The notes under the pieces: generated by a model | Database searches by the model: none | Told to the model about the DNA's origin: nothing | The model's input: the letters and a program-made list of their open reading frames with translations, nothing else | In this document: positions 16,910 to 25,716 of the stretch, one piece after another | Layout: each line of letters starts with the position of its first letter | How positions within the stretch are numbered: the first letter of the stretch is position 1 | Made by a program: the position numbers and the translations under genes | Assembly (NCBI RefSeq): GCF_965219885.1 | Contig: NZ_CBDCOT010000009.1 | Span: 992,001 to 1,056,000, forward strand | DNA length: 64,000 nt | Origin: Curvivirga sp965219885 | Lineage (GTDB): Bacteria > Pseudomonadota > Alphaproteobacteria > UBA8366 > Aestuariispiraceae | Direction: 5' to 3'

Positions 16910-17716
16910 ATGGCAGGGCAAAATCCATTGGCTGTATTACGCGCCAATCGTCGGGTTTGGATTGTCGGTGCCATCCATAGTAATCTATCTGCGCTGAAAG
17001 AAATACATCAAGAAATTGCTTCCCAAGCCCAATTTGGCGATCGTCTGGTTTATACAGGTAATATGATTGGCTTTGGAGAGGAAACACAGCAAACCTTAGC
17101 TGAGATCATGAGTTTCAGGCGGTGGTTTTTATCCATCTGGCCTTATACTGATCTGGAAGATGTGGTTTATCTGCGTGGGCGACAAGAAGAAATGCTGGCA
17201 AAGATGACGCAGTTGCATTTTGCACCAGATCCACAAGAAGTTTTGCAATATGTCTATGCCATGGGACTTGAGCCGGTTCTTAAAATGTATGGCTTGAGCC
17301 GAGATCATTTAAATTCCGCTGCAGAAGAAGGTACAAACGCCTTGGTCACGTTAACGGGTCGGTTAAGTACCAATATTCGAAATATGCCAGGACATGATCC
17401 CTTCTTTAATAGCCTAAAGCATGCTGCCTATACGGAAGATGGCGTTATTCTTTGTGTAAGTAGTGGTCTGGATGGTGAAAAACCATTGCAAAAACAAGGT
17501 GATAATTTCTGGTGGAGTGGTGAAGATTTTCATCAACTGGGACATGCATATGGTGGGTTTTGCCGTATAATTCGCGGCTATGATCCGGCACATTCAGGGT
17601 TTAAGGAAACTGCCTTCACCGTCACTTTGGATAATGGACCAAGAGATCAGCAAAAAATCTGCGCTGTGGGGCTGGATCGCCAAGGTGAAGTGTTTGAAAC
17701 TTTTATATCCAGCTAA
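16910..17716 (+). CDS. Metallophosphoesterase-fold protein with degenerate metal site
   Basis: 268 residues, no signal peptide. The order of segments follows calcineurin-type phosphoesterases (VWIVGAIHSNLSALKEI, LVYTGNMIGFG, VVYLRGRQEE), but ligands are replaced. The Asp of GDxHG is Ala at residue 21, the Asp of GDxxDRG is Asn at 51, and the Asn-His of RGNHE are Arg-Gln at 91-92; His23 remains. A binding or regulatory role, or a changed metal site, is more likely than normal phosphatase activity. It follows the carD terminator and overlaps the next convergent gene by 4 nt. Confidence 0.65.
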   Translation: MAGQNPLAVLRANRRVWIVGAIHSNLSALKEIHQEIASQAQFGDRLVYTGNMIGFGEETQQTLAEIMSFRRWFLSIWPYTDLEDVVYLRGRQEEMLAKMTQLHFAPDPQEVLQYVYAMGLEPVLKMYGLSRDHLNSAAEEGTNALVTLTGRLSTNIRNMPGHDPFFNSLKHAAYTEDGVILCVSSGLDGEKPLQKQGDNFWWSGEDFHQLGHAYGGFCRIIRGYDPAHSGFKETAFTVTLDNGPRDQQKICAVGLDRQGEVFETFISS

Positions 17717-18492
17717 TCTTGAATGACTCTTAAATGTTCGGCAACGTCTAGACGAATAAAAGGGCCATTCCAACTTTCGATTAATCCACGTATTTCAACT
17801 TTAGTACCCTCAACATAAAGATTCTGGATTGTTTTTGTATCGAAACGTTCGTCGTTGGTAGGGATGCCAATAGTGAAATCATCCTGCCAATTCGATCCAA
17901 AATTCAGATATAAATAACTTCTTCGTTTGGCGGCTTGTGTGATGATACCTGTGGCAATGATAAAGCCTTTATATGGACCGTTGTATTGATTGGCGTCATA
18001 ACTTTCGAATTTACCTGTTCCCCAAAGACCTGTCTTTTGAAGGCGTGCCTCTTTCTCTGCCTTGTACAAAATATCTATGTGATCCGTAAAACCGGTATTG
18101 AGTTGAACACGGGCAAGACCAAGATCTAACAATTGAACATTAAGCCAGTTTTGGTTGGGTTCTTTGGTTAGGGCATGAACACGACCAAAGAGATCATATT
18201 GATCACCTGTTGGTTGGATAACGAGTTTCTTGCCGACAGCATGATTTGAAAGCCATAGACGGGCTTTATTAAGCCTATAACCAGATAAACCATGACTTTG
18301 AGGACGTTCTATGCCGCTTAAAACAATAGTATGCCCCGACTTTCCGCGTAAGACAGGAAAATTCTGCATTCCCGTAATTTCATCCGTGAAGACTGGCGCC
18401 GAATTCTCCTCTGCGAATGCGGCATAATCACTTGCAAAAAAAGAAAATAGTAAAAGAAATCCGACTTTTACTTGCTTCTGTAAAACAGACAT
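17713..18492 (-). CDS. Exported staphylococcal nuclease-like protein
   Basis: 259 residues with an N-terminal signal peptide (VGFLLLFSFFASDYAAFA). Residues about 45-160 follow the SNase/thermonuclease pattern: IVLSGIERPQ, ARLWLSNHAVGKKLVIQPTG, YDLFGRVHAL, and EARLQKTGLWG. The catalytic Arg/Glu/Arg set is only partly recognisable, so nuclease activity is uncertain. The C-terminal third (ATGIITQAAKRRSYLYLNFG) looks like a second OB-fold-type beta barrel. Periplasmic or secreted. Confidence 0.75.
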   Translation of the reverse strand: MSVLQKQVKVGFLLLFSFFASDYAAFAEENSAPVFTDEITGMQNFPVLRGKSGHTIVLSGIERPQSHGLSGYRLNKARLWLSNHAVGKKLVIQPTGDQYDLFGRVHALTKEPNQNWLNVQLLDLGLARVQLNTGFTDHIDILYKAEKEARLQKTGLWGTGKFESYDANQYNGPYKGFIIATGIITQAAKRRSYLYLNFGSNWQDDFTIGIPTNDERFDTKTIQNLYVEGTKVEIRGLIESWNGPFIRLDVAEHLRVIQD

Positions 18493-18564
18493 GGCACCAA
18501 TTTAGTAAGACGTATGAATAAACGTTTATAGATTAATATGGATTGCGTTAAAGGAAAGTCTTTT

Positions 18565-19527
18565 ATGAGCCGCCACAGACTTTATCCCCCAATTGAACCT
18601 TATAATCATGGTTATTTAAGACCTGATGGGCATCATGAAATTTATTGGGAGGAAGTCGGGACGCCTACCGGTATTCCGGTTGTGTTTTTGCATGGTGGCC
18701 CCGGCGCTGGCTGTAATCCAATGCATCGCCGTTTTTTTAATCCGCAATATTATCGGGTGATCTTGATGGATCAACGTGGTTGTGGACGATCTCGACCAAA
18801 TGGGTCTGTGGAAAATAATACGACCCAAGATCTTATTGAAGATCTTGAAAACCTGCGCGAGATGTTGGGGATTGAGAGTTGGATCGTATTTGGGGGATCT
18901 TGGGGGTCGACATTGGCTCTTGCCTATGCGCAAGCTTTTCCAGATCGTATGAAAGCTTTGGTTTTGCGCGGTGTTTTTTGTGGTCGTCAACAAGAATTGG
19001 ATTGGTTTTTCCACGGCGTGAAGCATGTTTACCCAGAGGCGCAGGAAAAGCTGCAAAACTTCCTGCCTGTTGATGAACAGGACGATATTTTAGGTAATTA
19101 CTATAAGCGCCTTTGTGATCCAGATCCTGCAATTCATGGTCCTGCCGCACGTGTCTGGGCTGTATTTGAGGCCAGTTGTGTGGCATTAGAGCCAGATATG
19201 AAGGCTATTGAGAATATGATTAATCCCGAAGCAGATTTAGCTATTTCGCGTCTGGAAGCACATTATATGATCAATGATTTGTTTTTGAATGACGCCCCGA
19301 TTTTAGAAAATATGCATAAAATTCAGCATCTTCCAGGATATATTGTGCAAGGCCGTTATGATGCAATTTGTCCACCTGTCACTGCATATGAACTACACAA
19401 CAACTGGCCTAAGTCAGAATTAACGATGTTGCATGATGCAGGTCATTCCGCATCCGAACCAAGTATCACGCAGAACCTAGTTAAGATCATGGATAAGCTG
19501 GTAAAAACGTTTTCCGGGTCAGCTTAA
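18565..19527 (+). CDS. pip: Proline iminopeptidase
   Basis: Alpha/beta hydrolase of the S33 family, about 320 residues, releasing N-terminal proline from peptides in the cytoplasm. Seen: VVFLHGGPGAGCNP (oxyanion loop), MDQRGCGRSRPNG, nucleophile elbow GGSWGSTLAL, and catalytic His in HDAGHSASEP. ATG 18565 follows AAAGGAAAG; an in-frame ATG at 18538 would add nine residues. The 3' end overlaps the convergent meaB gene by 9 nt. Confidence 0.93.
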   Translation: MSRHRLYPPIEPYNHGYLRPDGHHEIYWEEVGTPTGIPVVFLHGGPGAGCNPMHRRFFNPQYYRVILMDQRGCGRSRPNGSVENNTTQDLIEDLENLREMLGIESWIVFGGSWGSTLALAYAQAFPDRMKALVLRGVFCGRQQELDWFFHGVKHVYPEAQEKLQNFLPVDEQDDILGNYYKRLCDPDPAIHGPAARVWAVFEASCVALEPDMKAIENMINPEADLAISRLEAHYMINDLFLNDAPILENMHKIQHLPGYIVQGRYDAICPPVTAYELHNNWPKSELTMLHDAGHSASEPSITQNLVKIMDKLVKTFSGSA

Positions 19528-20499
19528 ATCCAAAAAGGCGGAAATTAATCGGCGAGATGCAGCCACAGGAGATTGTTGTTTGTGACGCACTTCCGCTTCT
19601 GCTTCTTCCAGTTTAGCTTTTAGTTTAGGGTGTTGGCGTAAACGATCGATCAAACCATCGCTTAACTCAGTCCAGAGCCATGCTGCTGCTTGGGCTTCAC
19701 GACGATCATCCAAGGTGCCATTTTCATGCATCTGTGAGAAAAAACCACTGATATGACCCCATGCGATATCCAGCCCTTCTTGTTGAAGCGCGGAAACTGT
19801 TTCTACGGGGACCTGCCAATCCGCGGTTACCGGGCGTAACATATGAAGTGCACTACGATAGTCGGCTTTTGAACGTTTTGCCGTCCGTAATAAATCACCA
19901 TCTGCCTTGTTGACCAAAACCATATCTGCAAGCTCAACAATGCCTTTTTTGATACCTTGTAATTCATCCCCGCCCGATGGCAAAAGAAGCAATAAAAACA
20001 TGTCTGTCATTTCTGATACGGCTGTTTCTGATTGGCCAACCCCGACCGTTTCTACGAAAATGACATCAAATCCGGCTGCTTCACATACCAGCATGGCTTC
20101 ACGGCTGCGCCTTGCGACACCCCCTAAAGATTTTCCTGCCGGGCTTGGGCGAATAAATGCTTCTGGACGACGTGATAGGCTTTCCATCCGGGTTTTATCC
20201 CCTAGGATTGAGCCACCGCTTACCCGGCTAGATGGGTCAACTGCAAGCACTGCTAATTTATGTCCCTGATCGATCACATGCATGCCAAAGGATTCAATAA
20301 ATGTGGATTTTCCAACCCCGGGTACACCTGAAATACCGATCCGCCTTGCATTACCAGTATGCGGCAGCAGTTTTTCCAATAACGCATCTGCTTGGTCGCG
20401 ATGATCGGGGCGGGTGGATTCAACCAAAGTAATTGCCTGTGCCAATGCCCGGCGATTGCCTTCAAGAATACGATCAGCGATTTGGGATATATCGACCAT
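19519..20499 (-). CDS. meaB: Methylmalonyl-CoA mutase-associated GTPase MeaB (ArgK family)
   Basis: G3E P-loop GTPase of 326 residues that guards adenosylcobalamin-dependent methylmalonyl-CoA mutase. Walker A is IGISGVPGVGKSTFIE; LAVLAVDPSS, GSILGDKTRM and FVETVGVGQSET form switch and Walker B regions; LVNKADGD is the guanine-specificity motif. It is the last gene of a minus-strand unit following ChaC, an EamA permease and a small Lys-rich protein. No mutase gene is in the window. Confidence 0.94.
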   Translation of the reverse strand: MVDISQIADRILEGNRRALAQAITLVESTRPDHRDQADALLEKLLPHTGNARRIGISGVPGVGKSTFIESFGMHVIDQGHKLAVLAVDPSSRVSGGSILGDKTRMESLSRRPEAFIRPSPAGKSLGGVARRSREAMLVCEAAGFDVIFVETVGVGQSETAVSEMTDMFLLLLLPSGGDELQGIKKGIVELADMVLVNKADGDLLRTAKRSKADYRSALHMLRPVTADWQVPVETVSALQQEGLDIAWGHISGFFSQMHENGTLDDRREAQAAAWLWTELSDGLIDRLRQHPKLKAKLEEAEAEVRHKQQSPVAASRRLISAFLDLS

Positions 20500-20536
20500 T
20501 TTTGCTTATGTCTTTAAGTTATAGATATGAGTGCGT

Positions 20537-20914
20537 TTAGTGAGGTTTCTTGGTGTTTTTATTGGCGTCAGATAACTGGGAACCGAACATGACTTCGCCA
20601 AGTGCGCGAAGACGTGCTTTTTCTTCAAGGGGTAAATGATCCAGATTTTCCTGTTTTTGCCGATAGATCATCATCGCATCTTGAACAGCTTTTAAATGAT
20701 TAGGGTCGTGACCTGCAATTTTTTCTTCCATAGCAATGGTTTGCTCGGCTTCCAAAATAGCTTGTTTAATCAAACTCGCCGGATCATCGCTCGCGTGTGG
20801 TGTGCTTGCTTTTTGATGATGAATTGTAGGCTTGGCAGTGGGTTTTTTGGCAGCTTTTTTTGATGGTTTTTTCTTACCATCATCAGTTAATAATTCTGCC
20901 AACTTTTTAAACAT
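20537..20914 (-). CDS. Small Lys/Ala-rich hypothetical protein
   Basis: 125 residues from ATG 20914, preceded by AAAGGA; the longer frame to 21052 runs into the upstream gene and is unlikely. MFKKLAELLTDD is followed by a positively charged low-complexity linker (KKKPSKKAAKKPTAKP, residues about 14-30) and a helical domain with EAEQTIAMEEKIAGHDPNHL and LPLEEKARLRALGEVMFG. Unknown function, probably cytoplasmic. It sits 37 nt before meaB on the same strand. Confidence 0.65.
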   Translation of the reverse strand: MFKKLAELLTDDGKKKPSKKAAKKPTAKPTIHHQKASTPHASDDPASLIKQAILEAEQTIAMEEKIAGHDPNHLKAVQDAMMIYRQKQENLDHLPLEEKARLRALGEVMFGSQLSDANKNTKKPH

Positions 20915-20976
20915 AGTTTCATCCTTTAGGTGTTGATCCCATTTTAAGCTGATTTGCTTAAGATGTTGAGAAAAAT

Positions 20977-21873
20977 CTAGGAAGATCTTGTTTTTCTTTC
21001 CCGATAGCCAATGTAAAGGCCGCTTAAAATAATCACGCCACTGCCTAGCCATGTGGAATCGGCCGGAATTTCCCCAAAAACTAAATAACCGAAAACAGCA
21101 CCGACGATTAATTCCTGATATTGGAGAGGGGCCAATAAAGCTGCTTCCATATATTTGGTGGCTGCAATGATAAGGCCATGCCCTGTTGCGGCAGCTGCGC
21201 CAACGCCAGCCATTAATAGAACGGCCTCTAATGTCAGTTCAGACCAATTCATAAAAGCTAGGATGGAAAGAGCTGCAGTTCCCAGAACGCCTTGGTATAA
21301 GAGGCTAACAAAGGCCGGATTATCGCCCGCAGTCTTACGTGTTACGGTGATATAAACACCAAATAGTGCACCAGCACTAAGTGCATAAAGCGCAGGCCAT
21401 TGAAATACGCCTGATCCTGGCTGAATAATAATCATTGCGCCAGCGAAACCAATGATAACGGCGACCCAACGATGGATACCTACTTTTTCTCCAAGAATAG
21501 GGACGCTCAATGCTGTTACAACTAAGGGCGCAACAAAGGCGAGCGATAAAGCATCTGCCAAAGGGACAGTATGTAATGAGGAAAAAAAGCAGAAGGTTGC
21601 AATCACAATTGTAAGGGCACGAAAAGTTTGAACCTTCAAGTTTTTGGGAATGAAACCGCTTGGTCCAAATTTTATCAACACAATTGGCATTAGAAACAAC
21701 ATATGGAAGAAATAGCGTCCAAAGGTAACCTGCCCACTATGATATCCCATGGTGGTCAATATTTTTGCAATGCCATCTCCCATCGGGACGACGACATAAG
21801 CTGCAACGCCTAGAACAAGGCCCAGCATCAAATTTTGATGTGTTGAGGGAGAGTGGATTGCAGCCTGTGTCAT
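20977..21873 (-). CDS. DMT superfamily (EamA) permease
   Basis: 298 residues from ATG 21873, with AGGAATTT upstream. Ten hydrophobic helices in two EamA repeats are visible. The first repeat holds YFFHMLFLMPIVL and ALTIVIATFCFFSSLHTVPLADA; the second starts near ALYALSAGALFGVYITVTRK. It probably exports or takes up a small metabolite; the substrate is not predictable. It lies 10 nt after ChaC. Confidence 0.9.
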   Translation of the reverse strand: MTQAAIHSPSTHQNLMLGLVLGVAAYVVVPMGDGIAKILTTMGYHSGQVTFGRYFFHMLFLMPIVLIKFGPSGFIPKNLKVQTFRALTIVIATFCFFSSLHTVPLADALSLAFVAPLVVTALSVPILGEKVGIHRWVAVIIGFAGAMIIIQPGSGVFQWPALYALSAGALFGVYITVTRKTAGDNPAFVSLLYQGVLGTAALSILAFMNWSELTLEAVLLMAGVGAAAATGHGLIIAATKYMEAALLAPLQYQELIVGAVFGYLVFGEIPADSTWLGSGVIILSGLYIGYRERKTRSS

Positions 21874-21883
21874 CTTTAAATTC

Positions 21884-22513
21884 CTAAATATCTGCGCCAC
21901 CTTGGCCAACATAATCGGCCAATCTATGAAGCGGGGGATCGATAATTCCACAATCATCCAAATGTTTGACCGTGTTGAGTAAATAGTCACGATTACTGCC
22001 TGCACTGCCATGGGCGCGTACAATCATTGAAATGGTTTCATCTTCGCTTAAATCACCTGCATATTGAGGGTGGTGACGATCAACAACAAAAGTATGGCAG
22101 CTCAATGTCTCGCCATGCTCATTATTTGGATGCACAATAGCTGGCTCATAGACGCCTGTGACCATTTCACGCTCCCATAAATAATCCATGGCAGGTCGTG
22201 CTTGATCTGCAGAACAACGAATGGCGGATCCATGGCATTCCCCACCTTGATCCAAACCAAGAACAAGACCGGGGACTTCTGGTGTACCTCGATATCTGTG
22301 AGATTGTACACAGAAGGAACGGCTCCACCCTTTTAGAATAACAGATTGGATTTCTTCATGTTCAAAGCCTGGATTCCACATTAAGGATCCATAGCCAAAT
22401 ACCCAGATCTCCTTACCTTCTGGCAAGCTATCCAATAACTCCCGTTTCATATGATCGCGAACAGCCGGATCAAGTTTCGGATAAGCATTGGGAGGGTCAA
22501 TTGGCGGTAACAT
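21884..22513 (-). CDS. chaC: Gamma-glutamylcyclotransferase, ChaC family
   Basis: 209 residues. VFGYGSLMWNPGFEHEE is the substrate-binding YGSL motif, and the catalytic Glu lies in DYLWEREM. ChaC-type enzymes degrade glutathione to 5-oxoproline and Cys-Gly in the cytoplasm. It heads a four-gene minus-strand unit (chaC, EamA permease, small protein, meaB). Confidence 0.92.
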   Translation of the reverse strand: MLPPIDPPNAYPKLDPAVRDHMKRELLDSLPEGKEIWVFGYGSLMWNPGFEHEEIQSVILKGWSRSFCVQSHRYRGTPEVPGLVLGLDQGGECHGSAIRCSADQARPAMDYLWEREMVTGVYEPAIVHPNNEHGETLSCHTFVVDRHHPQYAGDLSEDETISMIVRAHGSAGSNRDYLLNTVKHLDDCGIIDPPLHRLADYVGQGGADI

Positions 22514-22800
22514 GTTGCTTTAGATGCCTTCTAAGTCGAATTCACTGATATATTATGTTGTTTATAGGCTAGTTTAACTTTACGCACCAGTCAGATTATA
22601 CTGGAAAACAATCATAAATCTTGTGCCATAAATTGGCCTTATAGATTGGTCAAAAGACTTATCTGTAAAAAATTCGCAAAAATTCGAGGCTCCATACTGG
22701 AAACAAAGTGGCGTATCTATTATAAAAAGAGCAAGAGAAATACTGGCCTTTTACGGGCATTGCATGCAGTAAGTGCATATTAGATAAATGGTTGAGATTT
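22514..22800. promoter_or_regulatory. Divergent intergenic region chaC / gpmI
   Basis: 287 bp containing the promoters of both divergent units. I see no strong palindrome, RNA structure or missed gene in it. Confidence 0.35.
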
Positions 22801-24357
22801 ATGACTTCTGAAAATAATCGTCCAAATCCTGTTGTTGTTTGTATTCTGGATGGCTGGGGAGAGCGCAGCTCTTCTGAAAATAACGCGATTTTACAGGCGA
22901 ATACACCAAACTGGGACAAGATTTCAGCAACTTATCCAAAGGCCAATTTACAAGCATCGGAAACTTTTGTGGGTTTGCCAAGCGGACAGATGGGGAATTC
23001 CGAAGTTGGTCATATGAATCTGGGCGCTGGACGTGTTGTTTTACAAGATCTTCCACGTATAGATGAAGCGCTTGATAGTGGCACATTTAAATCCAATACA
23101 CGTTTGATTGCCTTTATCGAAAAAATGAAAGCAACAGGCGGTGTTGTTCATTTAACAGGTTTGTTGTCACCAGGTGGTGTGCATGCGCATCAAGACCATA
23201 TGGCAAAATTGGCAAATCATCTGATCGAAGAAGGTTTGACGGTTAAGTTGCACGCAATTTTGGATGGTCGTGATACGCCGCCACAAAGTGCAAAGCCATT
23301 CGTTGAAACTTTTATGGAAATGTCCCCAAAAACCGAAGTGGCAACTATTTCTGGCCGTTTCTATGCAATGGATCGTGATAATAACTGGGACCGTGTTTCT
23401 TTGGCGGTTGACGCTATGTCTGCTGCAAAAGGTGAAAAGGCAGAAGATGTGCTGTCTGCGATTGATGCATCATACGCGGTTGAGAAATATGACGAATTTA
23501 TACTGCCAACTGTGATTGGTGATTATGCAGGTATGCAAGATGGTGATGGGCTGTTTATGGCGAATTTTCGTGCAGATCGCGCACGTGAAATTTTATCGGT
23601 TTTCCTTGATCCGAATTTTGATGGCTATGACATCTCTAAGCCTGTTCAATTTGCTGATGCTTTGGGCATGGTGGAATATTCAAAGGCACATAACGCATTT
23701 CTTGGCACTGTCTTCCCACCCGAAGAGCTATCTAATACTTTGGGGGCTGTGGTGTCAGCTAATGGTTTAAAGCAACTGCGCATTGCTGAAACTGAGAAAT
23801 ACGCCCATGTAACTTTCTTCTTTAATGGGGGTGAAGAAACGGTTTTTGACGGGGAAGAGCGAATTTTAATTCCATCTCCAAAGGTGAAAACCTATGACAT
23901 GCAGCCTGAAATGTCTGCGCCGGAAGTGGCGGATAATTTGGTTGATGCTATTGAGAATAAGCGGTTTGACTTGATTGTCGTTAATTTCGCCAATACCGAT
24001 ATGGTTGGGCATACAGGGAACCTGAAGGCAGCGATAAAGGCTGTAGAAGCTGTCGATGAATGTGTTGGTCGTTTGGTTCAGGCGCTTGAAACTGTTGGTG
24101 GTGCGATGCTAGTCACCGCTGATCATGGGAATGCGGAAATGATGGTGGATGAAAGCACTGGCCAGTCACATACTGCCCATACCCTAAACCCTGTACCATT
24201 GATCCTTGTAAACTCATTCGATGGGGTGAGTGGTTTATCATCTGGCCGATTGGCAGATGTGGCGCCAACCGTTCTTGATTTATTAAATATCGATCAACCT
24301 GCTGAAATGACAGGACAAAGTCTGATTCAATATGCACAACAATCTGCGGCAGAATAA
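22801..24357 (+). CDS. gpmI: 2,3-bisphosphoglycerate-independent phosphoglycerate mutase
   Basis: 518 residues, cytoplasmic; interconverts 3- and 2-phosphoglycerate in glycolysis using two manganese ions. Motifs: VVVCILDGWG, then GQMGNSEVGHMNLGAGR with the catalytic Ser, HAILDGRDTPP, FFFNGGEE, NFANTDMVGHTG and VTADHGNAE. ATG 22801 gives MTSENNRPNPVVV; a TTG three codons upstream is the alternative. It starts a long plus-strand block ending at ispE. Confidence 0.97.
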   Translation: MTSENNRPNPVVVCILDGWGERSSSENNAILQANTPNWDKISATYPKANLQASETFVGLPSGQMGNSEVGHMNLGAGRVVLQDLPRIDEALDSGTFKSNTRLIAFIEKMKATGGVVHLTGLLSPGGVHAHQDHMAKLANHLIEEGLTVKLHAILDGRDTPPQSAKPFVETFMEMSPKTEVATISGRFYAMDRDNNWDRVSLAVDAMSAAKGEKAEDVLSAIDASYAVEKYDEFILPTVIGDYAGMQDGDGLFMANFRADRAREILSVFLDPNFDGYDISKPVQFADALGMVEYSKAHNAFLGTVFPPEELSNTLGAVVSANGLKQLRIAETEKYAHVTFFFNGGEETVFDGEERILIPSPKVKTYDMQPEMSAPEVADNLVDAIENKRFDLIVVNFANTDMVGHTGNLKAAIKAVEAVDECVGRLVQALETVGGAMLVTADHGNAEMMVDESTGQSHTAHTLNPVPLILVNSFDGVSGLSSGRLADVAPTVLDLLNIDQPAEMTGQSLIQYAQQSAAE

Positions 24358-25570
24358 ATTAGATTATAAATCTACTGAGAAGCGATCATTCAGTCGGATG
24401 ATCGGGGCGTTGTTATATGTGTCTTTTGCTCTAACTTTTTCGTCTGCGGCTGTTGCCGAAAGCGAAGAAGATCTTCAGCGTCTGCAAGCAAATATTGAAA
24501 AAGAAACACGGATCAAAGAAATTTTTGAGATGCAAGCACGTGCCTTGCAACAAGAAGCGCGGAACTTGCGAAATCAGTTGATCGAAGCCGCAAGTCGGAC
24601 GCAGGATCAGGAATACCTGATTGATAATTTGAACGAACGTCTGGCAGAGTTAAAAGATGATGTGGCTTATCGCAAAAATCGGCTGGATGAGCGGTCTGCA
24701 CAATTAAGTGGTACCTTAGGCGCCCTCACAAAGTTATCTGATGACTCTGCATCTGCGTTTTTTTTATTTCCAGGAACACCGCGGCAATCGGTTCATAGTG
24801 CCATGTTATTAAAATCTGCTGTTCCTGCCTTGCGAGATCGTGCTTTTGTCTTAAAAGAAGAATTAGACTCTTTGGCGGCTGTTGAAACAGATATTCATGA
24901 ACAACTTGCTTCACTTGAAACGGCAGGTGTTAGGCTTCAAGAAGAGCAGGCTTCGTTAAAGGTGCTGCTTTCACGCAAGAAGCAACTGGCGCAAAAACAA
25001 GCGGCTCGTCAAGCAGCCTCACAAAAGCGGATTGACAAACTGGTTCGTGAAGCCAAATCCATGCAGGATTTGCTTGATAAGTTGAATAAAATACGACCAT
25101 CGACGCGCCCGGAAAACACGGAACAAGCAACTGCTTCTATTCCAAGCGACATTATGATGGCTAAACCGACATCTGTACGTGCCTTTCCAAATTCAGGTCG
25201 TTTACCCTATCCGGTGTCAGGTAAAGTGGTGCAACGTTATGGGCAAGATTTAGGTTTTGGGCAAACGGCTAAAGGTATTAAAATTAAAACACGTGCTGCC
25301 GCACAAGCCATAGCCCCTCATGATGGACAGATTGCATTTGCTGGCCCCTTTCGGGACCATGGGTTGATCGTCATTATTGAACATGAAGGTGGATATCACA
25401 CAATTTTATCTGGATTGGATGTGGCAAATGTGGTTACCGGACAATGGGTTTTATCCGGGGAGCCTATAGGATCCATGTCACAATCTCGTGAAAATGGCTT
25501 GGAATTATATGTGGAATTACGACGTAATGGGAAACCCTTAAACCCGTTGCGTTGGTTTAAACGTGGATAG
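24332..25570 (+). CDS. envC: Murein hydrolase activator EnvC-like protein (coiled coil plus degenerate LytM)
   Basis: 412 residues with an N-terminal membrane/signal segment (MIGALLYVSFALTFSSAAVA). A long coiled coil covers about 40-240 and a C-terminal M23/LytM domain starts at RLPYPVSGKVVQRYG. The LytM domain lacks the usual zinc ligands (AQAIAPHDGQIAFAGP, HGLIVIIEHEGGYHTIL), as in E. coli EnvC. It is therefore expected to activate amidases at the septum rather than cut peptidoglycan itself. Its start lies inside gpmI (26-nt overlap); ATG 24398 is an alternative start. Confidence 0.9.
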   Translation: MHNNLRQNKLDYKSTEKRSFSRMIGALLYVSFALTFSSAAVAESEEDLQRLQANIEKETRIKEIFEMQARALQQEARNLRNQLIEAASRTQDQEYLIDNLNERLAELKDDVAYRKNRLDERSAQLSGTLGALTKLSDDSASAFFLFPGTPRQSVHSAMLLKSAVPALRDRAFVLKEELDSLAAVETDIHEQLASLETAGVRLQEEQASLKVLLSRKKQLAQKQAARQAASQKRIDKLVREAKSMQDLLDKLNKIRPSTRPENTEQATASIPSDIMMAKPTSVRAFPNSGRLPYPVSGKVVQRYGQDLGFGQTAKGIKIKTRAAAQAIAPHDGQIAFAGPFRDHGLIVIIEHEGGYHTILSGLDVANVVTGQWVLSGEPIGSMSQSRENGLELYVELRRNGKPLNPLRWFKRG

Positions 25571-25716
25571 GGAAAATGGATAAGCTTATTTCCTTAATGT
25601 TTTGTGACATTTACCGTGACAAAGTAAAGGAAATCAGCGAAAGTTGAATTCAACGACTTAGTAATTTAATTGATTTTCGCAATAGGCATCGTTGTAGATT
25701 GGTATCGGATATAAAG

